64,000 nucleotides of DNA from Aquarana catesbeiana (lineage: Eukaryota > Chordata > Amphibia > Anura > Ranidae). The stretch is taken from assembly GCF_042186555.1 (NCBI RefSeq), contig NC_133336.1, forward strand, positions 40,294,338 through 40,358,337. The letters run 5' to 3'. Position 1 is the stretch's first letter; each line of letters begins with the position of its first letter. The translations under genes were made by a program, and so were the position numbers. Positions 27,801 through 33,191 of this stretch are shown here, piece by piece. The notes beneath the pieces were generated by a model, which saw only the letters and a program-made list of their open reading frames with translations, had not been told where the DNA came from and did not search any database.

Positions 27801-29410
27801 AAATATTTCCGACGGACTCGAGTCCGATCGAAAAATCAGTTCGTCTGTATGCTAGTCCGACGGACAAAAAAACGACGCAAGGGCAGCTATTGGCTACTGG
27901 CTATGAACTTCCTTATTCTAGTCCCTTCATACGTCATCACGTTCAAACGAACGGACTTTCGAACGGACTTTAGTCCGTTTGTGTGTGGGCAAGTCCGGTC
28001 GTTCTAAAGTCCATCGTAACTACGTCGAAAGTCCGTCAGAAAGACCGTCGGACGTTTGATGCTAAAAAGTCCGCCCGTGTGTACACGGCATAAGCCTATT
28101 TCTGACATTTGTTGCTTACAAGTTAAAATCCGTATTATTTGCTAAAAAATTACTTAGAACCCCCAAACATTATACATATATATTTTTTTAGCAGAGACCC
28201 TAGAGAATAAAATGGTGATCGTTGAAATATTTTATGTCACACTGTATTTGCGCAGCGGTCTTTCAAACGCAATTTTTGGGGAAAAAAGACACTTTCATGA
28301 ATTAAAAAAAAATAAACAGTAAAGTTAGCCCAATTTTTTTCTATAATGTGAAAGATCATGTTACACCGAGTAACTAGATACCTAACATGTCATGCTTTGA
28401 AATTGCGCACACTCATCCAATGGCGACAAACTACGGTATCTACAAATCTCCATAGGCGACGCTTAAAAAAAAATTAACGGTTACCAGGTTAGAATTACAG
28501 AGGAGGTCTAGTGCTAGAATTATTGCTCCTGCTCTGGCGATCGTGGTGATACTTCACATGTGTGATTTGAACAATGTTTACATATGCGGCCAGGACTTAC
28601 GCGTGCGTTTTCTTTGCTGCGTGAGCTCGCCGGGATGGGGGTGCTTTAAAACAGTTTTTTTTTCTGTTTATTTTATTTATTTGTTTTACATTGTCTCTTT
28701 AAAAAAAAAAAAAATAATAATTTTTTGTAAACATCCCTTGTGACAGTAATAGGTGGTGACAGGTACTCTTTATGGAGGGATCGGGGATCTAAAAGACCCT
28801 ATATCCCTCCTTTGCACTTCAAAGTATTCAGATCGCCAAAAACGGCAACATTTTTTTTTTTTAATTCTGATGCTGCATCTCTCCCCAACGGCTCTGTACT
28901 GAAAACTGAGCGATCAGCAGTGCTCCCCTCCGCTCTGAACAGAGATCGTTGACTGTCAGGGGAGCGCTGGGCTGTGAAGTGGGCAGGCTCACGGAAAGGC
29001 TGAGCCAGGTGCCAGTCCAGGCTTCTGGGTGGATCCTGACTTTAAGGCTGGAATGTTTCGCAAGCCTGGACTGACTAAGTGACATCAGCTGACAGCGGGC
29101 TTTAGCCTGCTGCCGGCTGAAAATGGGTCACAGGAGTGCAGAAGGAACTACACTCCTGTGATCCCCAGGAGGAGTATAGTCAAAAAACCTTTGACTATAC
29201 TTCTCCTTTAAAATTTAAAATTGTTCCCTATAACATAGCAAATCTTCACTTTTTAAGTTATTTGTGGGGTGATGCTTTCATTCATAAATATAAATGTTAT
29301 TTGTTACTGTCCTGATCCTTTGCTACCATGAATTAGCCAATTTTTCACTTTGTATTTTAATTTTCCTACAGGCGGAGTATCTGTTCAAGAATAATCCTGA
29401 AATAGAATGA
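791..29410 (+). CDS. AK7: Adenylate kinase 7, spliced, 3' part (11 exons, 453 C-terminal residues)
   Basis: AK7 interconverts ATP + AMP and 2 ADP and acts in motile cilia and sperm flagella; loss in mammals gives ciliary and sperm-tail defects (family knowledge). Joining 791-871, 972-1049, 5025-5174, 7755-7883, 10665-10773, 13207-13335, 13435-13503, 19772-19969, 25536-25756, 27020-27178 and 29372-29410 gives 1362 nt, an uninterrupted frame ending in TGA. Visible in order: end of the N-terminal region (residues 1-103 of this fragment), P-loop GPPAVGKT (111-118), DGYPKT (211-216), acidic linkers, SLDASDEFLK (253-262), an E/R/A-rich coiled coil (about 340-405) and a Dpy-30 motif (about 408-450) for docking to AKAP/radial-spoke-type partners. 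Human AK7 is 723 residues, so roughly 270 residues lie upstream of the window. No frameshift or lost key residue was seen, so the gene looks functional. Introns reach about 6.3 kb and are filled with transposons. Confidence 0.96.
972..1049 (+). CDS. AK7: AK7 exon b (26 codons, phase 0)
   Basis: The acceptor is GCAG ending at 971 and the donor is GTCAGT at 1050. The peptide TVSVHLGPVKVQKVSKEA continues from exon a across a 100-bp intron, the shortest in the window. It corresponds to the AK7 segment just before the conserved DHLLVNLRME stretch. Confidence 0.92.
1312..1745. mobile_element. PIF/Harbinger-like MITE, subfamily A, copy 1
   Basis: Terminal inverted repeats TGCCCCGTACACACGGTCGG at the left and the reverse form at the right enclose 434 bp without a transposase. 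The flanks are TAA and TTA, so the duplication is degenerate here. The interior repeats TTGTCGGAAATTCCGACCG-type units several times. It is inserted into an older frog repeat: the flanking pieces (about 1255-1308 and 1749-2109) match 28868-29215. It is in opposite orientation to the copy at 9611-10027. Confidence 0.8.
1749..2109. repeat. Unclassified dispersed frog repeat, copy 1
   Basis: GC-rich sequence with ACTGAGCGATCAG, TGAGAGGCTGAGCCGGGTGC and GAAAATGGGTCACAGGAGTG. The same blocks in the same order occur at 28893-29140. It is split by the MITE at 1312-1745. I have no superfamily assignment for it. Confidence 0.6.
2114..2957 (-). mobile_element. piggyBac-like element with transposase N-terminal remnant
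   Basis: An 844-bp element starts CCTCCCTGGCGGTA and ends TACCGTCAGGGAGG, flanked on both sides by TTAA (2110-2113 and 2958-2961), the piggyBac target site. On the minus strand, 2363-2554 encodes a short acidic protein with SDSDLWGNSSSNTESNDSDN, similar in style to the acidic Ser/Asp-rich N-terminus of piggyBac transposases. The catalytic DDD domain is absent, so the element is non-autonomous. Confidence 0.82.
3352..4963 (+). mobile_element. Tc1/mariner-like transposon, degraded
   Basis: Long terminal inverted repeats of roughly 150-200 bp share GTATTCACAGCGCTTCAC, CAAACAATACCCCATAATG-type and ATTCCAAAA blocks. The left end begins CAGTGCATCTGGAATG after a TA at 3350-3351. The right end stops at CTTTCCGGAT and lacks the final bases, so it is truncated or mutated. 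The central 3743-4761 region is a broken DD34E transposase. Confidence 0.9.
3743..4761 (+). pseudogene. Tc1-type transposase pseudogene (DD34E)
   Basis: The transposase binds the inverted repeats and moves the element by cut-and-paste at TA. An N-terminal helix-turn-helix starts at the ATG at 3743 (KSKELSVDLQVRIVSRHRSG), followed by stop codons. A second frame (3933-4352) has ILWSDETKIELFG, with the first catalytic Asp, and KHGGGSIMLWGCFSAAG. A later part has FNFQQDNDPKHT (second Asp), and a third frame (4513-4761) has RSPDLNPIEHLW (Glu). All three acids survive, but the parts lie in different frames with intervening stops, so no intact enzyme is made. The length and order match the usual ~340-residue Tc1 transposase. 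Confidence 0.92.
5025..5174 (+). CDS. AK7: AK7 exon c (50 codons, phase 0)
   Basis: The acceptor is TTTTTCAG ending at 5024 and the donor is GTATGT at 5175. It encodes QLEIDHLLVNLRMEAVFLKQ and then a segment ending ESRGLL, a strongly conserved AK7 block (a glutamate/arginine helix, then NWVSQSG). The preceding 4-kb intron carries a PIF-like MITE, a piggyBac-like element and a Tc1 copy. Confidence 0.96.
5290..5545 (-). repeat. Dispersed SINE/LINE tail of L2/CR1 type (minus)
   Basis: The sequence contains GGCATTTATATAGCGCAGCA, GGAGTTTACAATATGA and GGAAACCCACACAAGCACAG. These blocks resemble the widely dispersed vertebrate element that reads GTGGGAGGAAAC...GAGAACATGCAAACTCC. The precise family is uncertain. 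It lies 116 bp after AK7 exon c. Confidence 0.5.
5546..7754. other. AK7 intron, mostly featureless
   Basis: Apart from the GAT microsatellite I recognise no exon or bounded element. The T-tract at 7646-7659 and the polypyrimidine run before 7754 belong to the exon d acceptor region. Confidence 0.55.
6411..6490 (+). repeat. (GAT)n microsatellite
   Basis: ATGATGATGATGG, GATGAGGATGATGGTTATGATGATG and similar triplet repeats cover about 80 bp. The methionine-rich open frame over it is a by-product of the repeat. Confidence 0.9.
7755..7883 (+). CDS. AK7: AK7 exon d: P-loop of the kinase domain (43 codons)
   Basis: The acceptor is TATTCAG ending at 7754 and the donor is GTATGT at 7884. The exon opens the adenylate kinase domain with beta strand 1 and the Walker A loop, PIRICILGPPAVGKTT, where K117 of this fragment is the phosphate-binding lysine. 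It then runs through HYKLHHVHIKDVI, the helix before the AMP-binding segment. Confidence 0.97.
8152..8490 (+). repeat. Duplicated segment, copy 1 (occupied by a MITE)
   Basis: 8152-8250 plus 8465-8490 (ACAAAACCAGAGAAATTCCC ... TTTGCAAACGCAT) match 10476-10594 at high identity. The two halves here are separated by the 214-bp MITE at 8251-8464. The second copy has no insertion. Confidence 0.85.
8251..8464. mobile_element. hAT-like palindromic MITE with 8-bp target duplication
   Basis: A 214-bp near-perfect inverted repeat has ends TAAGGATGAGCTCAGGCGTG and the reverse complement of TAAGGTTGAGCTCAGGCGTG. The arms extend about 85 bp through CAGTGAGATATTTCC-like sequence. The flanks are GTTAGCAC (8243-8250) and ATTAGCAC (8465-8472), an 8-bp duplication with one difference, typical of hAT elements. 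The unoccupied paralogous site is at 10570-10585. Confidence 0.87.
8535..8860. repeat. Possible MITE of the 'gggttcacat' type
   Basis: GCCTGGGTTCACATTGCTGC at the left and ACCAGTGTACCTAAGGC at the right form weak inverted ends. The interior has short palindromes (GACAGACATCTGTGCGGG / CCTGCACAGATGTCTA). Similar degenerate sequence occurs at 62784-63035. The boundaries are not secure. Confidence 0.4.
8955..10313 (+). mobile_element. piggyBac-like CCACTT family, copy with nested PIF MITE
   Basis: TTAA (8951-8954) is followed by CCACTTAAGCCCCGGA; the right end is GGTCCTTAAGTGG followed by CTAA. The interior carries ACAAATAGAGCTTTCTTTTG and TGGTATTTGATCACCTCTGC, the hallmark of this family in this window (also at 18650, 35892, 43890 and 48787). 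Family membership comes from the large copy at 48787, which carries a piggyBac transposase end. Confidence 0.8.
9611..10027. mobile_element. PIF/Harbinger-like MITE, subfamily A, copy 2
   Basis: 417 bp from TGCCCCGTACACACGGTCAG to the inverted CCGTGTGTACGGGGCA, flanked by exact TAA duplications (9608-9610 and 10028-10030). It is inverted relative to the copy at 1312-1745, with which it shares its whole interior. It is nested in the CCACTT element, so it is younger than that insertion. Confidence 0.88.
10476..10600 (+). repeat. Duplicated segment, copy 2 (unoccupied site)
   Basis: Matches 8152-8250 joined to 8473-8490 without the MITE and reads GTTAGCACACATTTGCAAAC across the insertion point. 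It ends 64 bp before AK7 exon e. Confidence 0.85.
10665..10773 (+). CDS. AK7: AK7 exon e: acidic linker (36 codons + 1 nt)
   Basis: The acceptor is TTTTTTTTAAG, a less usual AAG acceptor, ending at 10664; the donor is GTATTC at 10774. It encodes a glutamate-rich stretch (PPEEEEEAEEGPE) and then SWQELLDSVKENMEQNGG. AK7 of other vertebrates has an equally acidic, poorly conserved insert here, within the AMP-binding part of the kinase. The frame fits both neighbours. Confidence 0.88.
11119..12420. other. AK7 intron with one short dispersed repeat
   Basis: I see no exon. 11712-11768 (CACTCCCTTACTCTATCCAA, GCCTATAG) is one of three copies of a short repeat also seen at 13640-13870 and 29690-29830. 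Confidence 0.5.
12421..13173 (-). mobile_element. Tc1/mariner remnant (minus strand)
   Basis: The ends form inverted repeats (TGGCTAAAAGTTTTGGACACCT at the left, AGGTGTCCACAAACGTTTG at the right). The minus strand around 12770-12835 encodes the Tc1 signature KHGGGNILLWGCFSAAGTGA, and the rest is decayed. It contains its own inverted repeat: 12862-12887 against 12949-12974, sharing GGCCAAATAATTCAATTTTA. Confidence 0.82.
13207..13335 (+). CDS. AK7: AK7 exon f: AMP-binding core (129 nt, starts and ends in phase 1)
   Basis: The acceptor is TGCAG ending at 13206 and the donor is GTACGT at 13336. It encodes GRLDDSYVIRFMKEKL and then GYVLDGYPKTYEQAKELF. The DGYPKT segment is the AK7 form of the adenylate kinase DGFPRT signature. 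An alternative GTAAGA donor four bases downstream would break the frame with the next exon, so the first GT is used here. Confidence 0.95.
13435..13503 (+). CDS. AK7: AK7 exon g: second acidic insert (69 nt)
   Basis: The acceptor is TTTTAG ending at 13434 and the donor is GTGAGT at 13504. It encodes SEEGEEEEEESRSKAPRFDK and then TITP. Using the next AG (13437) would create an immediate TAA, which fixes the start. The 99-bp intron before it is one of the two shortest. The sequence is low complexity, so its assignment rests on frame, splice sites and the matching acidic insert in other AK7 proteins. Confidence 0.88.
13640..13870 (+). repeat. Short dispersed repeat, 3 copies in the window
   Basis: TTTCCTCTCACTTCCTGTTT, TATAACCCTCCCTTACTCTA and TTGCCTATAG occur here, at 11712-11768 (partial) and at 29700-29825. 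I saw no terminal repeats or target duplication. Confidence 0.5.
14919..16586 (-). mobile_element. 5'-truncated L1-like LINE (minus) with 16-bp target duplication
   Basis: Perfect repeats TGTGTGCTTTTACTTT lie at 14903-14918 and 16587-16602. The minus strand at 15798-16000 encodes WYLVPIRLVKLYPGTSPLCF and then YHVWWSCPKV, matching the ORF2 C-terminal region of the L1-like element at 47508-58940 (WYLTPYRLSKIF ... FHVLWNCPQI). The 3' end of the LINE is at the left. A second repeat is inserted near 15976-16364. Confidence 0.88.
15976..16364. repeat. Nested frog repeat inside the truncated LINE
   Basis: T-tract, then AAGTCAGCAGCTACAAACAC, GGACACTTACCTGTCCAGGG and an AT-rich tail AATAATAATAATTA. 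LINE sequence resumes on the other side at CCAAAATCGAGTGG. I recall this block as common in ranid DNA but cannot place its class. Confidence 0.55.
17044..17960 (+). repeat. Possible solo LTR
   Basis: Begins TGTAGCGCCCTG and ends near TGATGGGCGCAAGG. It contains an imperfect internal duplication (GGCTGCTAAGTTTGTGAGAG / GGCTGCTAAGCCTGTGAGAG). No coding sequence, primer-binding site or clear 4-6 bp duplication was found. A solo LTR is only a guess from the TG start and GC-rich ends. Confidence 0.3.
17977..18372. mobile_element. PIF/Harbinger-like MITE, subfamily B, copy 1
   Basis: TGCCGCGTACACACGGTCGG to its inverted end CGTGTGTACGCGGCA. The flanks are TAA and TAC. Subfamily B differs from A by repeated GTCCG/CGGAC units (GACGGACTTTACGACGGAC) in place of GTCGGAAATTCCGAC. 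The interior GTACGTGATGACGTACGACC is shared with 36929-37348 in the opposite orientation. Confidence 0.82.
18650..19348 (+). mobile_element. piggyBac-like CCACTT family, short copy
   Basis: CCACTTTAGCCCCGGAAGG at the left, GGTCGGCAAGCAG followed by TTAA at the right. The interior has AATAGAGCTTTCTTTTGGTG, GGTGGTATTTGATCGCCTCT and AGGGGTTAACACTAGGGGGC. The left TTAA is mutated to TTTG. Confidence 0.72.
19772..19969 (+). CDS. AK7: AK7 exon h: core/LID region (198 nt)
   Basis: The acceptor is TTTATAG ending at 19771 and the donor is GTATGT at 19970. The translation EYVISLDASDEFLKNRVINL and then HYAQERFLRAL is diagnostic of AK7 and covers the fourth core strand, the following helix and the arginine-bearing LID helix. 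It ends in NYFDEAEIHPLHI. Confidence 0.97.
20105..20579. mobile_element. TTAA-flanked AG...CT element (Kolobok-like)
   Basis: TTAA at 20101-20104 and 20580-20583 flanks 475 bp beginning AGCGATATTAAAG and ending AAAACCACT. TTAA duplication with AG/CT termini resembles Xenopus T2/Kolobok MITEs. It lies 135 bp downstream of AK7 exon h. Confidence 0.6.
20673..21325. mobile_element. TTAA-flanked element with AGTGGATGTAAACCC ends
   Basis: Inverted ends AGTGGATGTAAACCCAA and TTGGGTTTACATCCGCT are flanked by TTAA (20669-20672 and 21326-21329). The 653-bp interior includes a duplicated GGGGAGTGTAGAGKTGGGCG pair near 21085-21130. The termini suggest a Kolobok/T2-like element. Confidence 0.75.
21624..22097. 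mobile_element. Mariner-type MITE with TA duplication
   Basis: CAGTGGAACCTCAGATTGCG at the left and its inverted counterpart CCAAGGTTCCACTG at the right, with TA on each side (21622-21623 and 22098-22099). 474 bp, no coding capacity. Interior repeats CGAGTGTTTCTGAGCCTTTC-like units and a C-tract at 21926-21939. Confidence 0.85.
22098..22971. other. Intron, nothing recognised
   Basis: No exon, RNA gene or bounded repeat seen. Confidence 0.5.
22972..23250. repeat. Probable MITE with 'ccatagac' ends
   Basis: TTTAAGCCAGCCATAGACAG at the left and ATCTATGGCCAGACTT at the right are approximate inverted repeats. The target duplication is unclear. Confidence 0.45.
23777..24276. mobile_element. Fold-back element with 36-bp inverted ends
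   Basis: 23777-23812 and 24241-24276 are reverse complements with one mismatch in 36 (AAGCTACAACACCTAAAGCA...). The 500-bp interior has no long frame. Target duplication not resolved. Confidence 0.8.
24434..24836. mobile_element. PIF/Harbinger-like MITE, subfamily A, copy 3
   Basis: 403 bp between exact TTA duplications (24431-24433 and 24837-24839). Ends TGCCGCGCACAGGCGATTGG and CCGTGTGTACGCGGCA. It shares GTTGGCTCAAACTTGTCTTG and the central GTGACGTAC with the other A copies. Confidence 0.86.
24983..25299. mobile_element. MITE with GGCCCCTTTCA ends
   Basis: TATGGCCCCTTTCACGTGGG at the left and TGAAAGGGGCCTATGG at the right are inverted repeats. The interior has GATCAGATCCGCCTGC. A related copy lies at 44286-44675. 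The target duplication is uncertain. Confidence 0.65.
25536..25756 (+). CDS. AK7: AK7 exon i: end of kinase fold and coiled coil (221 nt)
   Basis: The acceptor is CCCATAG ending at 25535 and the donor is GTAGGT at 25757. It begins DVSKDDDPMYRDILKQITKA, continues with GESRNYGLT and then a long Glu/Arg/Ala-rich helix ending MARWEEW. The helix is predicted by composition to be a coiled coil that links the kinase domain to the Dpy-30 motif. Confidence 0.96.
25824..26304. mobile_element. Fold-back element directly after AK7 exon i
   Basis: Arms 25824-25866 (GAATTCCAGAAATTCAGC ... GAAGGCACACTA) and 26259-26304 (TAGTGTGCCTTC ... TTTCTGGAATTC) are reverse complements. An inner palindrome, 26019-26072, has arms CACAGAAGCCTTTGTAT. 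Confidence 0.75.
27020..27178 (+). CDS. AK7: AK7 exon j: Dpy-30 motif (53 codons)
   Basis: The acceptor is ATTACAG ending at 27019 and the donor is GTAAGA at 27179. It encodes NSRLEEVKRQERELLEAQSV and then PLRNYLMKNVMPTLIQGLNE, with DPVDYL at the end. This is the Dpy-30 four-helix docking motif known at the AK7 C-terminus, which dimerises and binds amphipathic helices of scaffold proteins. Confidence 0.97.
27635..28860 (+). mobile_element. TTAA-type (piggyBac-like) element with block H, copy 1
   Basis: After ATAACCCTTTCATGCC (a decayed TTAACCC-type end) and an inserted PIF MITE (27653-28090), 28094-28860 carries 'block H': GAACCCCCAAACATTATAC, TTTGCGCAGCGGTCTTTCAA, ATTACAGAGGAGGTCTAGTG. The same block occurs at 30840-31600 and inside the 5.9-kb piggyBac-like element at 50760-51560. 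No coding potential. Confidence 0.65.
27653..28090. mobile_element. PIF/Harbinger-like MITE, subfamily B, copy 2
   Basis: 438 bp between exact TAA duplications (27650-27652 and 28091-28093); ends TGCCGTGTACACTCGGGCGG and CCGTGTGTACACGGCA. It shares CAGCTATTGGCTACTGGCTA and ACGTCATCACGTTC with subfamily B copies. Confidence 0.87.
28866..29215. repeat. Unclassified dispersed frog repeat, copy 2
   Basis: GATGCTGCATCTCTCCCC, ACTGAGCGATCAGCAGTGC, GAAAATGGGTCACAGGAGTG match the split copy at 1255-2109. It ends about 155 bp before the last AK7 exon. Confidence 0.6.
29372..29410 (+). CDS. AK7: AK7 last coding exon (12 codons and stop)
   Basis: The acceptor is CCTACAG ending at 29371. It encodes AEYLFKNNPEIE and then TGA at 29408-29410. 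AEYLFKNNPE is the conserved end of the Dpy-30 motif. Human AK7 ends at the equivalent position, so the stop is the native one. Confidence 0.97.
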   Translation, partial: AEYLFKNNPEIE

Positions 29411-30839
29411 CGACTTTTCACGTTGTAAAGGTTTTCACTGTGCCTTCCTTCTTGTTTGTGATAAATTGTATACATATAGGAATTGAGTATGGAATTGTTA
29501 AATCCTCTGTTAGATTATTACTGCTGTCCGCGTCTCCTGCTGGGGAGATTAACTCTCCCTATATGTTCAGGTGGTCTATGTCAGCATACAGAAGGTGATG
29601 GGAAATCCAAAATGTTACAGTTGTCACTAGAACAGGAGGTGACAGAAAATCCTCCAATAGGTACACCTGTTGCAGTGGCAACCATCTAAGAGGGAATTCC
29701 CCCTCAATTGGAGAGATTTTCTCTCACTTCCTGTTGTGTGTCCTGTACACAGACAGTATTAAAAAAAAAAGATTTGACCCTTCCCTACTCTATTCAAGAT
29801 GAAAAAGTTTTAGCTATAGATATGTATTAGTGTAAAAAATGGTAATCTATTCAATAAATAAAATAATTTTATAAAGTCTATTTTTATGAGTTGATGTCAG
29901 TTGGGATTAGAAATCGAATACTGCCCACGTGTTGTACAGCTATTAGGTTCCCCTTCACCTTATTGTAGGTATGTAGAACACTACATTTAAGACCTCCTGG
30001 GAATGTTACACATGGGAGTTTGCAGGAAAAGTCCCACATGTTGTGAAAGAAATGAGAGGTAAGATAGATTGGGTGTCACCAACCAAAATCAACAAGCTGT
30101 GCTTACCAGAAGACATGCGACCCCCTAATAAGAGCAGTTACATAAGCTTTATTTACAATAGCCAAGCCAACAATCCAAATCACCTAAATCTCCTTCCCTG
30201 TGGCTGGATGAATGGGCAGCATGGAGGTAGATAGCGGCAAACCAGGAAGCACAGCCCTCTGCACGTAACTCCCCCAGAAGGATGAAAAATGAATCACCAG
30301 GCATGTAACAAAAAGGTAGCTAACATAGTGTGATACCGTTTGAAACTATTTATTGTAAAAAGGAGTAACAGTTACAAAAATATCTTAAAACAAGCGTATG
30401 GGTACAATTGGTAGTTTCTCCTGGAACCAAGTTGGCCAACCTTCACTCACGCATGCGTGGTAGTGTGTGTGCGTAGCTCCGGCTGACGCGTTTTGTCATA
30501 CGTAACGTCATCAGGGGCACGCACACATGCCAATACCACGCAAATATATACACAAAGAGACCTGGGAGGATCGCAGTGATTGGACCGTCAATTCTCTAAT
30601 GGGAAGGTCCCAATCACCGAATATGTAAATGTGAACTGAAACATCCAATTCCACCTGGCCTGCTCACAGCGCCATCTAGTGGGAAAATTGCAATAAGCAG
30701 TCTTTTAAAACTAACATATTAAATGCATTTAAATGCATACCAACATAGATAGATATTTAAAATATCATAAATCATTATGTAACTTTCTATTCCCAAATGT
30801 TCAATAAACATCCTTCCAGGTGTACATATTGCCTACCAG
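29411..30839. other. AK7 3' flank and intergenic DNA
   Basis: Contains the probable AK7 3' UTR, one copy of the CTCTCACTTCCTGTT repeat (29700-29825), and around 30440-30540 a block with GCTGACGCGTTTTGTCATAC and ACGTCATCAGGGGCACGCAC that resembles a dispersed amphibian repeat. No further gene seen. Confidence 0.5.
29853..29858 (+). promoter_or_regulatory. AK7: Candidate AK7 polyadenylation signal AATAAA
   Basis: AATAAATAAAATAA lies 443 nt after the AK7 stop codon and is the first good polyadenylation hexamer in the 3' flank. A TSD-less repeat of the frog family near 29640-29830 lies between, so the real 3' end could be elsewhere. Confidence 0.45.
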
Positions 30840-31600
30840 GCCAATTCTGACATTTCTCTCCTACATGTAAAAATGTATTTGCTAGAAAATTACACAGAAC
30901 CCCCAAACATTATATATGTATTTTTAGCAAAGACCCTAGAGAATAAAATGGCGGTCGTTGCAACTTTTTATCTCGCACGGTATTTGCGCAGGAATTTTTC
31001 AAACGCCTTTTTTTTTGGAAAAAAAACATTCATGCATAAAAAAAAAAACAGTAAAGTTAGCCAAATGTTTTTGCATAATGTGACAGATAATTTTACGCCG
31101 AGTAAATAGATACCTAACATGTCACGCTTCAAAATTGCACCCGCTCATGGATTGGTGACAAACTTCGGTACTTAAAAATCCCCATAGGCGACGGCCAAAT
31201 TTTTTTTACAGGTTACATGTTTTGAGTTACAGAGGAGGTCTTGGGCTAGAATTATTGCTCTCGCTCTAACGTTTGTGCCGATACCTCACATGTGTGGTTT
31301 GAACATTTATGAACGTGACTTACGTATGCGTTCGCTTTTGCGAGCGAGTACGCAGGGACAGGGGCAATTTAAATTTTTTTTTTTTATTGTTCATTTTACT
31401 TTTATTTTTCTAGTTTGATGCTTTCTTTTTACATTTTTTTATCACTTTTATTCCTTTTACAAGGAATGTAAACATCCCTTGTAATAAGAAGAGTGCGTGA
31501 CAGGCCCCCTTTACAGTGAGATCTGGGTTTAATAAGTCCCCAGATCTCACCTCTAGGCTGGGAAGCCTGAAATAAAAAACAAAACAAAAAAAAATGATCC
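30840..31600 (+). repeat. Block H, copy 2
   Basis: ACAGAACCCCCAAACATTAT, CGGTATTTGCGCAGGAATTT, GAGTTACAGAGGAGGTCTTG and AATGTAAACATCCCTTGTAA match 28140-28740 and 50815-51440. The terminal TTAA ends of the parent family were not found, so this may be a fragment. Confidence 0.65.
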
Positions 31601-31650
31601 TGGCTTCCCAGTCAAGGCGGCGGCATTTTTTCAAATGCAGAGGCCAGGCG

Positions 31651-31672
31651 TGACGTCATAACATGACGTCAT
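31651..31672. promoter_or_regulatory. Two palindromic CRE sites (TGACGTCA)
   Basis: TGACGTCATAACATGACGTCAT contains two perfect TGACGTCA octamers 13 bp apart, the CREB/ATF consensus. They sit at the edge of a repeat and just before the minisatellite. No nearby gene start is visible, so function is unproven. Confidence 0.5.
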
Positions 31673-31674
31673 AG

Positions 31675-32550
31675 ATTGTGGTATAGGGTTAGAAGTTGTT
31701 AGGTTGTGGTGTAGGGTTAGGAGTAAACTTGAGGTGTAGGGAAAAGGGTCGCTTTAGGTGCAGGGTTAGAGGTTAGCCTAAGGTGCAAGGTTAGGGGTTT
31801 GGTTGTGGTGTAGGGTTAGGCGGTCAGTTGTCATGTAAGATTAGAAGTTGTTAGGCTGTGGTGTAGGGTAGAAGTTTTACTTGAGGTGCAGGGTTAGGTG
31901 CTAGTTTGTGGCAGTTAGGAGTAAATATGAGCTGAAGAGTTAGGGGTTAGCCTAAGGTGCAAAGTTAGGGATTTGGTTGTGATGTAGGGTCATGTCATGT
32001 AGGGTTAGATTGTGGTGTAGGGTTAGGAGTTAACTTGGTTTGTAGGGCAAAGAGTAGCTTTGCAAGGTTAGGGGTTTGGTTGTGGTGTAGGGTTAGGGAA
32101 TCAGTTGTCATGTAGTATTAGAAGTCGTTAGGTTGTGGTGTAGGGTAGGAGTTTTACTTGAGGACTAGGCAAAAGGTGACTTGAGGTGTAGGGTTAGGTG
32201 TTAGTTTGTGGCATAGGGTTAGGAGTAAGTATGAGGTGAAGGGTTAGAGGTTAGCCTAAGGTGCAAGGTTAGGGGTTTGGTTGTGGTGTAGGGTTAAGGG
32301 TTCAGTTGTCATGTAGGTCTAGATTGTGGTGTAGGGTTAGAAGTTGTTAGGTTGTGGTGTAGGGATGGGGGTTAACTTGATGTGTAGGGCAAAGGGTAGC
32401 TTTAGGTGCAGGGTTAGAGGTTAGCCTAAGGTGCAAGGTTAGGGGTTTGACTGTGGTGAAGGGTTAGAGAGTCAGTTGCCATGAAGAATTAGAGATTGTT
32501 AGGTTGTGGTGTAGGGTAAGAGTTTTTCTTGAGGACTAGGCAAAGGGTGA
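31675..32550 (+). repeat. Minisatellite with telomere-like GTAGGGTTAGG units
   Basis: Degenerate tandem units of about 20-50 bp around TTGTGGTGTAGGGTTAGG cover nearly 900 bp; a short continuation lies at 33208-33262 beyond an insertion. Many units contain AGGGTTAG, matching vertebrate telomere TTAGGG in register over 8 bases. Confidence 0.85.
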
Positions 32551-33191
32551 TGACTTCTAAGTCGAAACGCATCGGGAGGATATGCTGAGACCACTGTCTT
32601 CTTTTATACAAGCGCTTGATTTTATTGCTAAACACGTGAGTGTATTTCCTTTGCTTTTCATATATTAAAATTTCCATACGGAGTTACGCTATATGCCTTC
32701 CTCTTTCTTTTAATGGTGGGGCTGACTGCCTATATCTACTGAGTCCATCCATACCTTACACCTGTTTGGAGGTCCATTTGGAGGTCATATCTGGATAGAG
32801 CATCTGATCCCCTTGGTATATTATACCACAAAGCTTGATTGACTCACTAGGTGTACACCTATTTGAGTTAAATACCTCTGGTAAGCAGCTTCTGGTGTCT
32901 TTGGTGGTGGATCTACTATCAACTGTTATTACATCATACATATTTGAAGTTAAAGACTGTCACTATATTATATCCACATGTGGTTGAGGATTATCATCAC
33001 ACATGATTGAAGCTTGTCACTGATTTTTTTTGGACATCACACGTCCAAGTTCCTCTGTTTATAGACATCACATGTCATAATAGAGGACTGCTTGAAGTAT
33101 TTTTGAGCACATCATTTATTATTCACGTTTTTTGTACTCATATTCTTTGTTATGGTTTATATGATCACATAAGCGCTGCACATTTCACCCA
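32551..33191. mobile_element. 641-bp insertion in the minisatellite with 16-bp target duplication
   Basis: ACTAGGCAAAGGGTGA (32535-32550) and ACTAGGAAAAGGGTGA (33192-33207) flank non-repetitive sequence that begins TGACTTCTAAGTCGAAACGC and ends GCACATTTCACCCA. The duplication length suggests target-primed retrotransposition, but there is no poly(A) tail at either end and I recognise no coding sequence. Confidence 0.75.

Noticed and set aside
31675..32550. True interstitial telomere array
   Set aside because: Only single AGGGTTAG words occur within longer degenerate units; there is no run of consecutive TTAGGG.
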